DNA of 32,658 bases, taken from Phycisphaerales bacterium. Lineage in GTDB: Bacteria > Planctomycetota > Phycisphaerae > Phycisphaerales > SM1A02. The notes under the pieces were generated by a model. It did no database searches. It was not told the origin of the DNA and saw nothing but the letters and a program-made list of their open reading frames with translations. Below are positions 16,232 through 22,704 of this stretch, one piece after another (within the stretch, counting starts at the first letter, position 1; the number at the start of each line of letters is the position of its first letter). The position numbers were made by a program, and so were the translations under genes. Where the stretch lies: contig JAGQOG010000242.1 in NCBI GenBank assembly GCA_020427695.1, forward strand, positions 1-32,658. Reading direction: 5' to 3'.

Positions 16232-16246
16232 GGCGTTCCCCAACGC

Positions 16247-16252
16247 ATGCTA
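16247..16252 (-). promoter_or_regulatory. Possible -10 element of the sarcosine-oxidase-type gene
   Basis: TAGCAT on the minus strand, 15 bases before ATG 16231. The gap is longer than at the leaderless-like genes and leaves room for the GGGGA ribosome site. Confidence 0.35.
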
Positions 16253-16387
16253 CGGGCCAATGGCCTGCTCGGCGGACCCGGCCGCCCTTTCTCGCCGGAA
16301 CAACCCGCACGGTCGTCACGGTCGAACTGCTTCCGGAGGCCGATTCCGGCAATCCAGTGGCACTGCAAGTCTTGGTTTTGCATGTGT

Positions 16388-16702
16388 ATGGACGTGTTCC
16401 GTCGCATCGAACCAACCCGCCCCAACGCGATCGACCTCGATCCGACTCCAGCGATCGGCTGCGGTGAGATTCTTGTTGCGTGGCACCACTCGCCCGATGC
16501 GCCCGTCCGCTACACGGTCGTGGTCGCCGAGTCGGACGCGGTGCTCGTGGGCAGCCGTCTCCCGCTGCTTCATGGGCTCAGCGGGCGCATTCTGAAGCAG
16601 CTTCCCGGCGGCTTGGGGGTCAACCGATCGTGCCAAGTTCAGTGGTGCCGCCGCCGCGGCGGCTCCGCCGCGACCTACGAGATCCGGCTCCTCATCGACT
16701 GA
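16388..16702 (+). CDS. Small unknown protein
   Basis: This 104-residue frame starts MDVFRRIEPTRPNAIDLDP and ends YEIRLLID. Codon third positions are mostly G/C, like true genes here, and the protein alternates short strand-like hydrophobic pieces (GEILVAWHH, YTVVVAESDAVLVGS, TYEIRLLI), suggesting a small all-beta fold. Residues HGLSGRILKQLPGG form a likely helix. There is no signal or membrane segment. An ATG six bases upstream (16382) is an alternative start. It overlaps the convergent thymidylate kinase gene by 11 bases. I do not recognise the family. Confidence 0.55.
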   Translation: MDVFRRIEPTRPNAIDLDPTPAIGCGEILVAWHHSPDAPVRYTVVVAESDAVLVGSRLPLLHGLSGRILKQLPGGLGVNRSCQVQWCRRRGGSAATYEIRLLID

Positions 16703-17357
16703 CCCGCGCGGACTCGGAGAACCGGCGCCGGATCGTCTCGTGGAGGCGCCGCGCCACCTCCTCGGCGTCCGCGATCGCATCGACGCGAACGTAGCGATCG
16801 GGCCGATCCCGAACCTGCTGCAGGTATCCCTCCCGCACGCGGCGATGGAACTCGGCGCCCTTCCGCTCCATCCGATCGAGCAGCATGCCCATCCGGCGCG
16901 CCGCCGTTCGCTCGTCCACGTCGAACACCACCACCAGATCGGGTTCGAGTCCGCCCACCGCCACGCGGCCCACGGCGAGGATCTCCTCGACCGAGAGCCC
17001 CCCCGCGGTTCCCTGGTAGGCGAGCGTCGAGCTGATGAAGCGGTCGGCAAGGACAATCTCCCCGCGCTCGAGGGCCGGACGAATGCGCTGTTCGACAAGC
17101 TGGGCTCGGCTGGCCATGTAGAGGAGCATCTCGCAGCGCACACTCATGTCCGCGTTCGCCGTGTCCAGCAGGATGTCGCGGATCTGCTCGCCGATCGCTG
17201 TCCCCCCGGGCTCGCGGACGTCGGTGACGGTCTCGCCGTTCGTTCGGCAGAACTCCGCGAACCAGCGGAACTGTGTGGTCTTGCCGGATCCGTCCGGGCC
17301 ATCGAAGACGAGGAATCGGCCGCGCAACGCAGCCAGCCAGGTGGGTGGGGTATCCAT
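16692..17357 (-). CDS. tmk: Thymidylate kinase
   Basis: This 221-residue cytoplasmic enzyme phosphorylates dTMP to dTDP for DNA synthesis. It shows the P-loop FDGPDGSGKTT (18-28), the DVREPGGTAIGEQIRDILL motif typical of Tmk, the dTMP-site helix RCEMLLYMASRAQLVEQ, the DRF motif in LADRFISSTLAYQGTAGG, and a lid region rich in arginine (RTAARRMG). Length matches the family (about 205-220). ATG 17357 begins the protein just before the first strand and is preceded by GAGG. It diverges from the zinc-ribbon membrane protein gene; the two probable promoters lie within about 65 bases. Confidence 0.95.
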   Translation of the reverse strand: MDTPPTWLAALRGRFLVFDGPDGSGKTTQFRWFAEFCRTNGETVTDVREPGGTAIGEQIRDILLDTANADMSVRCEMLLYMASRAQLVEQRIRPALERGEIVLADRFISSTLAYQGTAGGLSVEEILAVGRVAVGGLEPDLVVVFDVDERTAARRMGMLLDRMERKGAEFHRRVREGYLQQVRDRPDRYVRVDAIADAEEVARRLHETIRRRFSESARVSR

Positions 17358-17371
17358 GGGCCTCGTCGCCC

Positions 17372-17377
17372 ATCGTA
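17372..17377 (-). promoter_or_regulatory. Possible -10 element of tmk
   Basis: TACGAT on the minus strand, 14 bases before ATG 17357, giving a leader of only a few bases. Confidence 0.35.
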
Positions 17378-17409
17378 TCGGGAGGTCGAGGCGGCGCAGG
17401 GGCGGGAAG

Positions 17410-17415
17410 TATGAT
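17410..17415 (+). promoter_or_regulatory. Probable -10 element of the zinc-ribbon membrane protein gene
   Basis: TATGAT followed by 8 bases and GTG 17424. The GGAGG at 17417-17421 is only 2 bases from the start, too near for a usual ribosome site, which favours a leaderless reading. Confidence 0.5.
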
Positions 17416-17423
17416 CGGAGGCC

Positions 17424-17984
17424 GTGCGCATCCAGCTTCGCGACCCATCCCGCCGACCGCTCGGGCGCCTGAACGTCGATCCGACGGCACGCCCCACGCG
17501 TGGCACGGTCGAGCCGAGCGGTCGAGAGGTGTACCTCCTTTGGGACTCGGCGGTTGACGACGCCGGGCACCTCCGGCGCTGTGTGGTCTGTGGATGTCCG
17601 GCGATGTTCAGGACCACTTCGTTTCCACAGGTGACCCTGCTGGTGGTCGTCGTCGCGTTTGCCGGTGCGGTGATCGGAGCGTTGGGCTATGCCACCGATC
17701 CGCTGGTCTTGGCCGCACTGTTCGTTGTGCTCGCCCTCGACATCGGGACGCTCATCTTCGCGAAGCGCCAACTCGTCTGCTACCGCTGCCGCAGCACGTA
17801 CACGGACCTGTCGATCGCTCGGTACCACGGACGTTGGGATCGTCGCGAGGACGAACGGCATCCCGCAGCGCCAGCCGAACCGACGCGCACCGCCGCACCG
17901 ACGGCGAACCGATCCGAACCGCCGGTTGCGAGCCCGCTCGCAGCGCCCGTTCCCGCGCCAAAGAGCGCTCAGGAGGCTCCATGA
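17424..17984 (+). CDS. Two-span membrane protein with a split CxxC zinc ribbon
   Basis: This 186-residue protein starts at GTG 17424. A basic soluble start is followed by CVVCGC (about 53-58), two adjacent transmembrane helices (VTLLVVVVAFAGAVIGALGY and PLVLAALFVVLALDIGTLIFA), then LVCYRCRSTYTDL (about 117-129), and a Pro/Ala-rich tail. The two CxxC pairs on either side of the helical hairpin could meet on the same membrane face and bind one zinc ion. The exact role is unknown. The ATG of the next gene overlaps its stop (ATGA at 17981-17984), so the two are translationally coupled, linking it to the acyltransferase. Confidence 0.72.
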   Translation: MRIQLRDPSRRPLGRLNVDPTARPTRGTVEPSGREVYLLWDSAVDDAGHLRRCVVCGCPAMFRTTSFPQVTLLVVVVAFAGAVIGALGYATDPLVLAALFVVLALDIGTLIFAKRQLVCYRCRSTYTDLSIARYHGRWDRREDERHPAAPAEPTRTAAPTANRSEPPVASPLAAPVPAPKSAQEAP

Positions 17985-18694
17985 ACACATGTACCCACCG
18001 GCCACCCATCGAACCCGTGCCGCTGGTCATCATGGGTGGAGGCGGTCACGCCGCTGTGGTCGCGGACTCCGTTGACCGGCGATGGTGGCAGCCGATGGGC
18101 TACCTCGCCGATCAGGCCAGCGAGCATGCGCCGATGGCCTCTGCCGAATCCGGGCCCAAGCCGATCCCGTGGCTCGGCACGCCGCTGGACCTGGGCCGGA
18201 TGCTCGGGACGCGGCTTCCCGCCAGCACCATGGTGCACGCCGCCGTCGGGGATGGACGCCTCCGCCGCGGATGGCTGGAGACGGTGCCCGAGGATCGATG
18301 GGCCACGGTGGTGTCCCCATCGGCCACGGTTTCGGCGTCGGCTGTCATCGAAGCGGGAGCGTTCATCGGTCCGCACGCCGTCGTCAACGCGCGGGCGGTG
18401 GTGGGTCGCGGCACCATCGTCAACTCGGGAGCGATCGTCGAGCACGACTGCCATGTGGGGGCGTTCGTCCACTTGGCACCTCGAGTCGCGTTGGGCGGCG
18501 CCGTGCATGTCGGGGCGGACACGCTGATCGGGATCGGGGCGGCGGTGCTGCCCGGCGTCCGACTTGGCCGGAATGCGGTGCTTGGAGCGGGTGCCGTCGC
18601 CATCGACGACCTCGCCGACGGCCAGACCGCCAGGGGGGTCCCGGCGCGGGCGTTCAGCCGAGACAATGCCTCGTCGATGGGTGGCGGGATCTAG
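17981..18694 (+). CDS. NeuD-like left-handed beta-helix acyltransferase
   Basis: This 237-residue protein of the NeuD/PglD sugar acetyltransferase type has an N-terminal nucleotide-sugar-binding domain starting PLVIMGGGGHAAVVADSV (Rossmann-like GGGGHA) and a C-terminal hexapeptide left-handed beta-helix from about residue 110. Turns such as VIEAGAFIGPHAVVNARAVVGRGTIVNSGAIVEHDCHVGAFVHLAP repeat every six residues. The probable catalytic His is in VEHDCHVG, as in PglD. It should transfer an acyl group from acyl-CoA to an amino sugar or sialic-acid-like sugar, but no sugar-biosynthesis genes are nearby. A strong ribosome site, AGGAGG (17971-17976), precedes ATG 17981. Confidence 0.88.
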   Translation: MNTCTHRPPIEPVPLVIMGGGGHAAVVADSVDRRWWQPMGYLADQASEHAPMASAESGPKPIPWLGTPLDLGRMLGTRLPASTMVHAAVGDGRLRRGWLETVPEDRWATVVSPSATVSASAVIEAGAFIGPHAVVNARAVVGRGTIVNSGAIVEHDCHVGAFVHLAPRVALGGAVHVGADTLIGIGAAVLPGVRLGRNAVLGAGAVAIDDLADGQTARGVPARAFSRDNASSMGGGI

Positions 18695-18702
18695 GACGAG
18701 AC

Positions 18703-18726
18703 GAGGCATCGAGGCATCGAGGCATC
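18703..18726. repeat. Three perfect copies of an 8-bp word
   Basis: GAGGCATC is repeated three times head to tail, just after the acyltransferase stop and ahead of the 23-bp hairpin repeat. Confidence 0.8.
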
Positions 18727-18734
18727 AAGACCGG

Positions 18735-18757
18735 GTGCCACGGCCATCCTGGCCGTG
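18735..18757. repeat. 23-bp intergenic hairpin repeat, ATCCT variant
   Basis: GTGCCACGGCCATCCTGGCCGTG, identical to 22600-22622 and to the reverse complement of 8648-8670. It could form a weak transcript end for the acyltransferase operon, but no T-tract follows. Confidence 0.85.
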
Positions 18758-18848
18758 ACGAAGGTCCCGCACATCACCCCACGCCTGGTCCAGACGCGGC
18801 ACCGCAACGATCCCACCCGATCCCGCACGGCGCGCCCCCAAGAAAAGT

Positions 18849-18978
18849 CCGCGTCAGCTCAGGGATGAGCCAACGCGGATGCGCAGAGTGGACGGATTCA
18901 AACGCTGGCCGTCGAACGGCAGCGACCCAAGTTCTACCAGACAATCGGCCGATTGTTTCATTGGCCAGCGTTTTTTTT
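18849..18978 (+). ncRNA. Candidate structured small RNA with intrinsic terminator
   Basis: The 425-bp gap from 18695 to 19119 has no supported gene, but this part folds convincingly. The 5' domain pairs CCGCGT (18849-18854) with ACGCGG (18873-18878), enclosing GCTCA-GGGA-TGAGC (18857-18870). The 3' domain pairs 18900-18910 with 18963-18973 (11 bp). Inside lie a small stem, GTCG/CGAC (18911-18926), and a perfect 16-bp palindrome at 18941-18956. Eight T residues follow. The D-arm-like GCTCAGGGATGAGC does not belong to a tRNA, because no anticodon or T arm fits. No match to a known RNA family was recognised. The 5' end is a guess, and the same DNA could be an elaborate 3' untranslated region of the acyltransferase operon. 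18979-19119 shows nothing clear. Confidence 0.55.
18900..18978 (+). terminator. Rho-independent terminator, 11-bp stem with structured loop
   Basis: AAACGCTGGCC (18900-18910) pairs with GGCCAGCGTTT (18963-18973) and runs into a T8 tract at 18971-18978, a rare run in this GC-rich DNA. The loop is 52 bases and holds two internal stems. On the minus strand only three T residues would follow the stem, so termination of yggS there would be weaker. Confidence 0.65.
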
Positions 18979-19119
18979 CGTAGGCGAGAGGCCCCAAGGC
19001 CGAACGGAACCCGAACCCGGCCGGTCCGGTGCCGATGGCGTCCGGACGCAGCGCCACCGCCCCATTCGCCGCAAGACGCAAGATACTGCCAATACGCTAG
19101 TTATGACGAAGGTTGGCGA

Positions 19120-19926
19120 TCAGCCCGCGTTCGCATCCGACTCGGGGGTCGCCGTCCCGAAGATGGCAGAGCCGACGCGGACAACGTTGGCACCACACTC
19201 GATGGCGACCTCGAAATCGTTGCTCATCCCCATCGACAGGACATCGAACCGTGCGCCGCCGACTCCCTCGCGACGAAGATCCTCGAAGAGCTCGCGGCAG
19301 CGCTCGAACACCGGGCGAACGGTCTCCGGGTCCTCGGCAATCGGGGCCATGCACATCAGGCCGCGCACCTGGAGATTCACCATGGTCTCCATCTGATCGA
19401 TCAGGTGCCGGACGGCCGGGCCCGTAATGCCGTGCTTGGAGCGCTCCTGGGCGATGTTCACCTGGAGAAGCACCTCCATCGGCTGCTCCCGTCGCACCGC
19501 GGCCGCGTTGATGTCTTCGGCCAACCGCAGTGACTCCACGGAGTGGATCAGCCGACAGACCTCGATGGCCTTCTTGACCTTGTTGCGCTGGAGCGTCCCG
19601 ATCATGTGCCAACGAACGCGGTCGGGCAGGTTGCGGCGCTCAGCGCCGCCAAGCTCGTGCTTGCGGCCGAGGTATTCCTCGATTTGGGCCGCCCGCTGCA
19701 CGAGCTGCTGCACGCGGTTCTCGCCGAAATCGACCTGGCCGAGCCCGATCAGCTCGCGGATCTGTTCGATCGAGGCGTACTTCGTGACCGCCACCAGCAC
19801 CACTCGATCGCCCGTGCGTCCGGAACGCCGGGCGGCGGCGTCGATGCGATCCTTGACCTCGAGATAGCGCTCGCGCAGGGACCGATCGGACTGCATCGTG
19901 GATGGCTGCTCCGAAACGACGGCCAT
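19120..19926 (-). CDS. yggS: YggS/PROSC-family PLP homeostasis protein
   Basis: This 268-residue, single-domain TIM-barrel protein resembles the N-terminal domain of alanine racemase and binds pyridoxal phosphate without known enzymatic activity. It keeps vitamin B6 and amino-acid balance in the cytoplasm. The PLP lysine is Lys49 in VLVAVTKY. Other signatures are DFGENRVQQL, VRWHMIGTLQRNKVK, IHSVESLRLAEDIN, QVNIAQERSKHG, GLMCMAP and LSMGMSNDFEVAIECGANVVRVGSAIFG. The length is slightly above the usual 230 because of an extended start. ATG 19926 follows a TATCCT element by 8 bases; ATG 19896 is an alternative. It is divergent from gpmI and shares a roughly 95-bp promoter region with it. Confidence 0.95.
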   Translation of the reverse strand: MAVVSEQPSTMQSDRSLRERYLEVKDRIDAAARRSGRTGDRVVLVAVTKYASIEQIRELIGLGQVDFGENRVQQLVQRAAQIEEYLGRKHELGGAERRNLPDRVRWHMIGTLQRNKVKKAIEVCRLIHSVESLRLAEDINAAAVRREQPMEVLLQVNIAQERSKHGITGPAVRHLIDQMETMVNLQVRGLMCMAPIAEDPETVRPVFERCRELFEDLRREGVGGARFDVLSMGMSNDFEVAIECGANVVRVGSAIFGTATPESDANAG

Positions 19927-19934
19927 GATGCTGG

Positions 19935-19940
19935 AGGATA
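19935..19940 (-). promoter_or_regulatory. Probable -10 element of yggS
   Basis: TATCCT on the minus strand, 8 bases before ATG 19926. TTGGCC lies 18 bases further upstream as a possible -35. Confidence 0.5.
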
Positions 19941-20005
19941 CGCGTTTCCGCCAAGGGTGGCCAACGCCGGGGATCGGCCGTCGCCTCGACGACCGGCGAG
20001 GCCAC

Positions 20006-20011
20006 TAGCAT
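20006..20011 (+). promoter_or_regulatory. Possible -10 element of gpmI
   Basis: TAGCAT followed by 10 bases and ATG 20022. It overlaps the earlier in-frame ATG at 20010, which would then lie too far upstream to be used. Confidence 0.4.
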
Positions 20012-20021
20012 GCGGTTCTCC

Positions 20022-21647
20022 ATGACCGCACGACCGACCCATCTCCGTCCCACGGTGCTGATCGTCCGCGACGGATGGGGAGAGAACCCCCATCCCGAGC
20101 ATGACGCGTTCAATGCGGTCAAGCTGGCACGCACGCCCGTCGCGGACCAGCTCTCGAGCATCTATCCAACCACGCTGATCCACACCAGCGGAGAGGACGT
20201 AGGCCTGCCGGTCACCGCGGACGGACCGGTGATGGGCAACTCCGAGGTCGGTCACCAGAACATCGGCGCCGGGCGGATCGTCGACCAGGAGCTGATGCGG
20301 ATCACGCGGACCATTCGGGACGGTTCGTTCTTCCGCAATGCCGCTCTCAAGGGCGCGTTCGAGCATGTTCGGCGCACGGGAGGCCGGGTGCACCTGTTCG
20401 GTCTCCTGAGCGATGGGCTGGTGCACAGTGCCCTTGATCACGTGCTCACCCTGGTCGATCTTGCGGCGCGCGAAGGCTTGGGCGGCGATCGACTCCTGAT
20501 CCAGGCCTTCGGCGACGGCCGCGACACGCCACCGGCCAGCATGACGGGATTCGTGGATCGCGTGGAGGCGCACCTGCGCGAGCGCGGGATCGGCCGAATC
20601 GCGTCGGTCGCCGGACGCTTCTACGCCATGGACCGCGACCACCGGTGGGACCGGGTCGAGAAGGCGTACCGCTGCCTGACCGAACCCATCGAGCACCGAG
20701 CGACGACGGCCACCGAGGCGATCGAGCGCTACCACCGCGATCCAGCCGATCCCGACCGTCGCAGCGACGAGTTCATCGAGCCGACGCAGATCGGCGAACC
20801 GGCGTTCGTGCGGGACGGCGACGCCGTCGTCTTCTTCAACTTCCGCGGCGATCGGCCGCGGGAACTCGTCAAGGCCTTCGTGCTCGACGACGACGCATGG
20901 GCCATGCTGCCCTCCCAGCCGTTCGTGCGGCGGACTCGGCCGCAGAACCTGTGGTTCTGCACCCTCACCGCCTACGAGGAAGACCTCCCCGTGCACGTGG
21001 CGTTCCCGAAGCCCCCGAAGATGAAGGACATCCTCGGAGCGGTCATCGCGGAGTCGGGGCTGACGCAGTTCCGGTGTGCGGAGACGGAGAAGTTCCCGCA
21101 CGTGACGTTCTTCTTCAACGACTACCGCGACGATCCGTTCGTCGGGGAGCGGCGGGAACTGATCCCCAGTCCACGCGATGTCGCCACGTACGACCTCAAG
21201 CCCGAGATGTCGGCGGTCGCGGTCTGCGAGGCGGTCCTGCGGCGACTGGCGGCGGAGGACTGCGAACCGCTCATCGTCGTGAACTTCGCGAACGGCGACA
21301 TGGTGGGCCACACCGGCGTGCTCCCGGCCGCGATCCGTGCGGTCGAGACGGTGGACGCCTGCGTCGGCCGCATCGTGGACGCCACGCTCGCCCGCGGCGG
21401 GGCGGCGATCGTGACCGCCGACCACGGGAACGCGGAGCAGATGTGGGATCCGGTGCACGACTGTCCCCACACGGCGCACACGAACTACGATGTGCCCTGC
21501 ATCGTGGTCGCCGAGGCCGTGAAGGGGCGAACGCTGCGGAAGGACGGTCGTCTTGCCGACTTGGCGCCGACCGTGCTGCACCTGATGGGGATCGCGGTGC
21601 CGGACTCGATGACCGGCCGCAGCCTTCTGGAGGTCGATACGCTGTGA
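20022..21647 (+). CDS. gpmI: Cofactor-independent phosphoglycerate mutase
   Basis: This 541-residue, manganese-dependent alkaline-phosphatase-superfamily enzyme interconverts 3- and 2-phosphoglycerate in glycolysis. Metal and catalytic motifs are intact: LIVRDGWGEN (Asp17), VMGNSEVGHQNIGAGR with the phosphoserine Ser74, LIQAFGDGRDTPP, VAGRFYAMDRDHRWDR, FFNFRGDRPREL, NFANGDMVGHTG, TADHGNAEQM and CPHTAHTNYDVP. The length is near the family norm of 510-550. ATG 20022 (MTARPTH) is preferred over ATG 20010 because of the TAGCAT element. Its stop overlaps the sigma factor start (GTGA at 21644-21647), so the two are coupled. Confidence 0.96.
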   Translation: MTARPTHLRPTVLIVRDGWGENPHPEHDAFNAVKLARTPVADQLSSIYPTTLIHTSGEDVGLPVTADGPVMGNSEVGHQNIGAGRIVDQELMRITRTIRDGSFFRNAALKGAFEHVRRTGGRVHLFGLLSDGLVHSALDHVLTLVDLAAREGLGGDRLLIQAFGDGRDTPPASMTGFVDRVEAHLRERGIGRIASVAGRFYAMDRDHRWDRVEKAYRCLTEPIEHRATTATEAIERYHRDPADPDRRSDEFIEPTQIGEPAFVRDGDAVVFFNFRGDRPRELVKAFVLDDDAWAMLPSQPFVRRTRPQNLWFCTLTAYEEDLPVHVAFPKPPKMKDILGAVIAESGLTQFRCAETEKFPHVTFFFNDYRDDPFVGERRELIPSPRDVATYDLKPEMSAVAVCEAVLRRLAAEDCEPLIVVNFANGDMVGHTGVLPAAIRAVETVDACVGRIVDATLARGGAAIVTADHGNAEQMWDPVHDCPHTAHTNYDVPCIVVAEAVKGRTLRKDGRLADLAPTVLHLMGIAVPDSMTGRSLLEVDTL

Positions 21648-22525
21648 GCCCACTGCGGAAGCCCGGACCGAACGCGAGCGGCGCGAGACCTCATCGGCTG
21701 CCGCGGCTGGCCGACCCGGAGAAGGCGGTCGCGCAACTGCTCGACGCCTACGGGCAACGGATCCACGCCGTGGCGTTCCGGATCACCGGCAACGACGAGG
21801 ATGCCGACGACGTCTCGCAGGAGGCGTTTCTCCAGGCCTATCGCAAGTGGGACCAGTTTCGCGGCGAGGCGGACCCCGGAACCTGGCTGTACACCATCGC
21901 GGTTCGCGCGGCGCGGCGGGCCCTGCGGCGGCGCATCTCGCGCCGGCAGCGCTTCGTGAGCCTGGAGCAGATCCTGCCCTTCGGCGACGCCCGCATGCCG
22001 CCGGCACCGATCGACGCGGAGAGCGGCGAGGCGGCGCTGATGCGCTCCGAGACGGTGGCGCAGGTTGACGGGGCGATCGCCGGCCTGCCGGTCATCTACC
22101 GCCTGCCCGTCGTGCTCAAGGACATTGCCGAGCTGTCCGTCGAAGAGGTCGCGTCGGTGCTCGGCATCAAGGGCGCCACGGTGAAGACCCGCGTGCATCG
22201 GGGACGGCTGCTGCTTCGTCGGGCACTCACCAACGGGCACACGGCGGTGCGCATGCCGCCACCGGCGTACGAGCGACAGATGTGCCTCGACCTCCTGCGG
22301 GCCAAGATGGAAGCGCTCGACCGCGGCGTCGAGTTTCCCGTGCAGGACCAGCTCGTCTGCGAGCGTTGCAAGTCGGTCTTCGGATGGCTCGACCTTGCCC
22401 GCGACGCCTGTCAGGAGGTCTCGCGGACCGAGCTTCCGCCGCGGGTGCGGGAACTCGTGATGGCGGAGATTGCGAAGGAAGGCCGACCGCGCGGAGGCCG
22501 CTCGCTGCGCTCGCGCACACGCTGA
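21644..22525 (+). CDS. ECF sigma factor with cysteine-containing C-terminal extension
   Basis: This 293-residue protein starts at GTG 21644, overlapping the gpmI stop and preceded by GGAGG at 21629-21633. Region 2 covers about 28-100 (DAYGQRIHAVAFRITGNDEDADDVSQEAFLQAYRKWDQFRG, then GTWLYTIAVRAARRALRRR). Region 4 covers about 140-195 with the helix-turn-helix LSVEEVASVLGIKGATVKTRVHRGRLLLR. It should direct RNA polymerase to a specific promoter set. The extra 95 residues carry C239 and C242 in VCERC, plus C214 and C256, resembling a zinc-binding anti-sigma (ZAS-like) segment. No separate anti-sigma gene follows; the next stretch is repeats. The extension may regulate the sigma itself. The genetic link to glycolysis is unexpected. 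Confidence 0.88.
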   Translation: MSPLRKPGPNASGARPHRLPRLADPEKAVAQLLDAYGQRIHAVAFRITGNDEDADDVSQEAFLQAYRKWDQFRGEADPGTWLYTIAVRAARRALRRRISRRQRFVSLEQILPFGDARMPPAPIDAESGEAALMRSETVAQVDGAIAGLPVIYRLPVVLKDIAELSVEEVASVLGIKGATVKTRVHRGRLLLRRALTNGHTAVRMPPPAYERQMCLDLLRAKMEALDRGVEFPVQDQLVCERCKSVFGWLDLARDACQEVSRTELPPRVRELVMAEIAKEGRPRGGRSLRSRTR

Positions 22526-22541
22526 AGGCGCCCGCACGGGT

Positions 22542-22602
22542 TCCCCACGGCCGACACGGCCGTGGCACCCTTCGCACCCGCACGCGTTCACGTTCGCGGG
22601 TG
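22542..22602. repeat. 61-bp direct repeat, copy 1, with internal hairpin
   Basis: Identical to 22644-22704 (offset 102). It contains CCACGGCCG-ACA-CGGCCGTGG (22545-22565), a G-C variant of the 23-bp hairpin family. The two copies flank a standard copy of that family and fill the gap between the ECF sigma gene and lgt. Confidence 0.85.
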
Positions 22603-22622
22603 CCACGGCCATCCTGGCCGTG
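22600..22622. repeat. 23-bp intergenic hairpin repeat, ATCCT variant
   Basis: Identical to 18735-18757. It sits between the two 61-bp direct repeats. Confidence 0.85.
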
Positions 22623-22643
22623 CAACCGCGCGCCGGTGCCCGC

Positions 22644-22704
22644 TCCCCACGGCCGACACGGCCGTGGCACCCTTCGCACCCGCACGCGTTCACGTTCGCG
22701 GGTG
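22644..22704. repeat. 61-bp direct repeat, copy 2, with internal hairpin
   Basis: Second exact copy of 22542-22602. Its right end abuts the lgt stop codon, so the hairpins could mark the end of both the sigma-factor and lgt transcripts. Confidence 0.85.

Noticed and set aside
18849-18900. tRNA gene, because GCTCAGGGATGAGC looks like a D arm
   Set aside because: The loop is too short, no 5-7-5 anticodon arm follows and there is no GGTTCGAATCC-like T arm.
22542-22704. Insertion sequence or transposon ends
   Set aside because: Copies are direct, no transposase gene lies between them and there is no target-site pattern.
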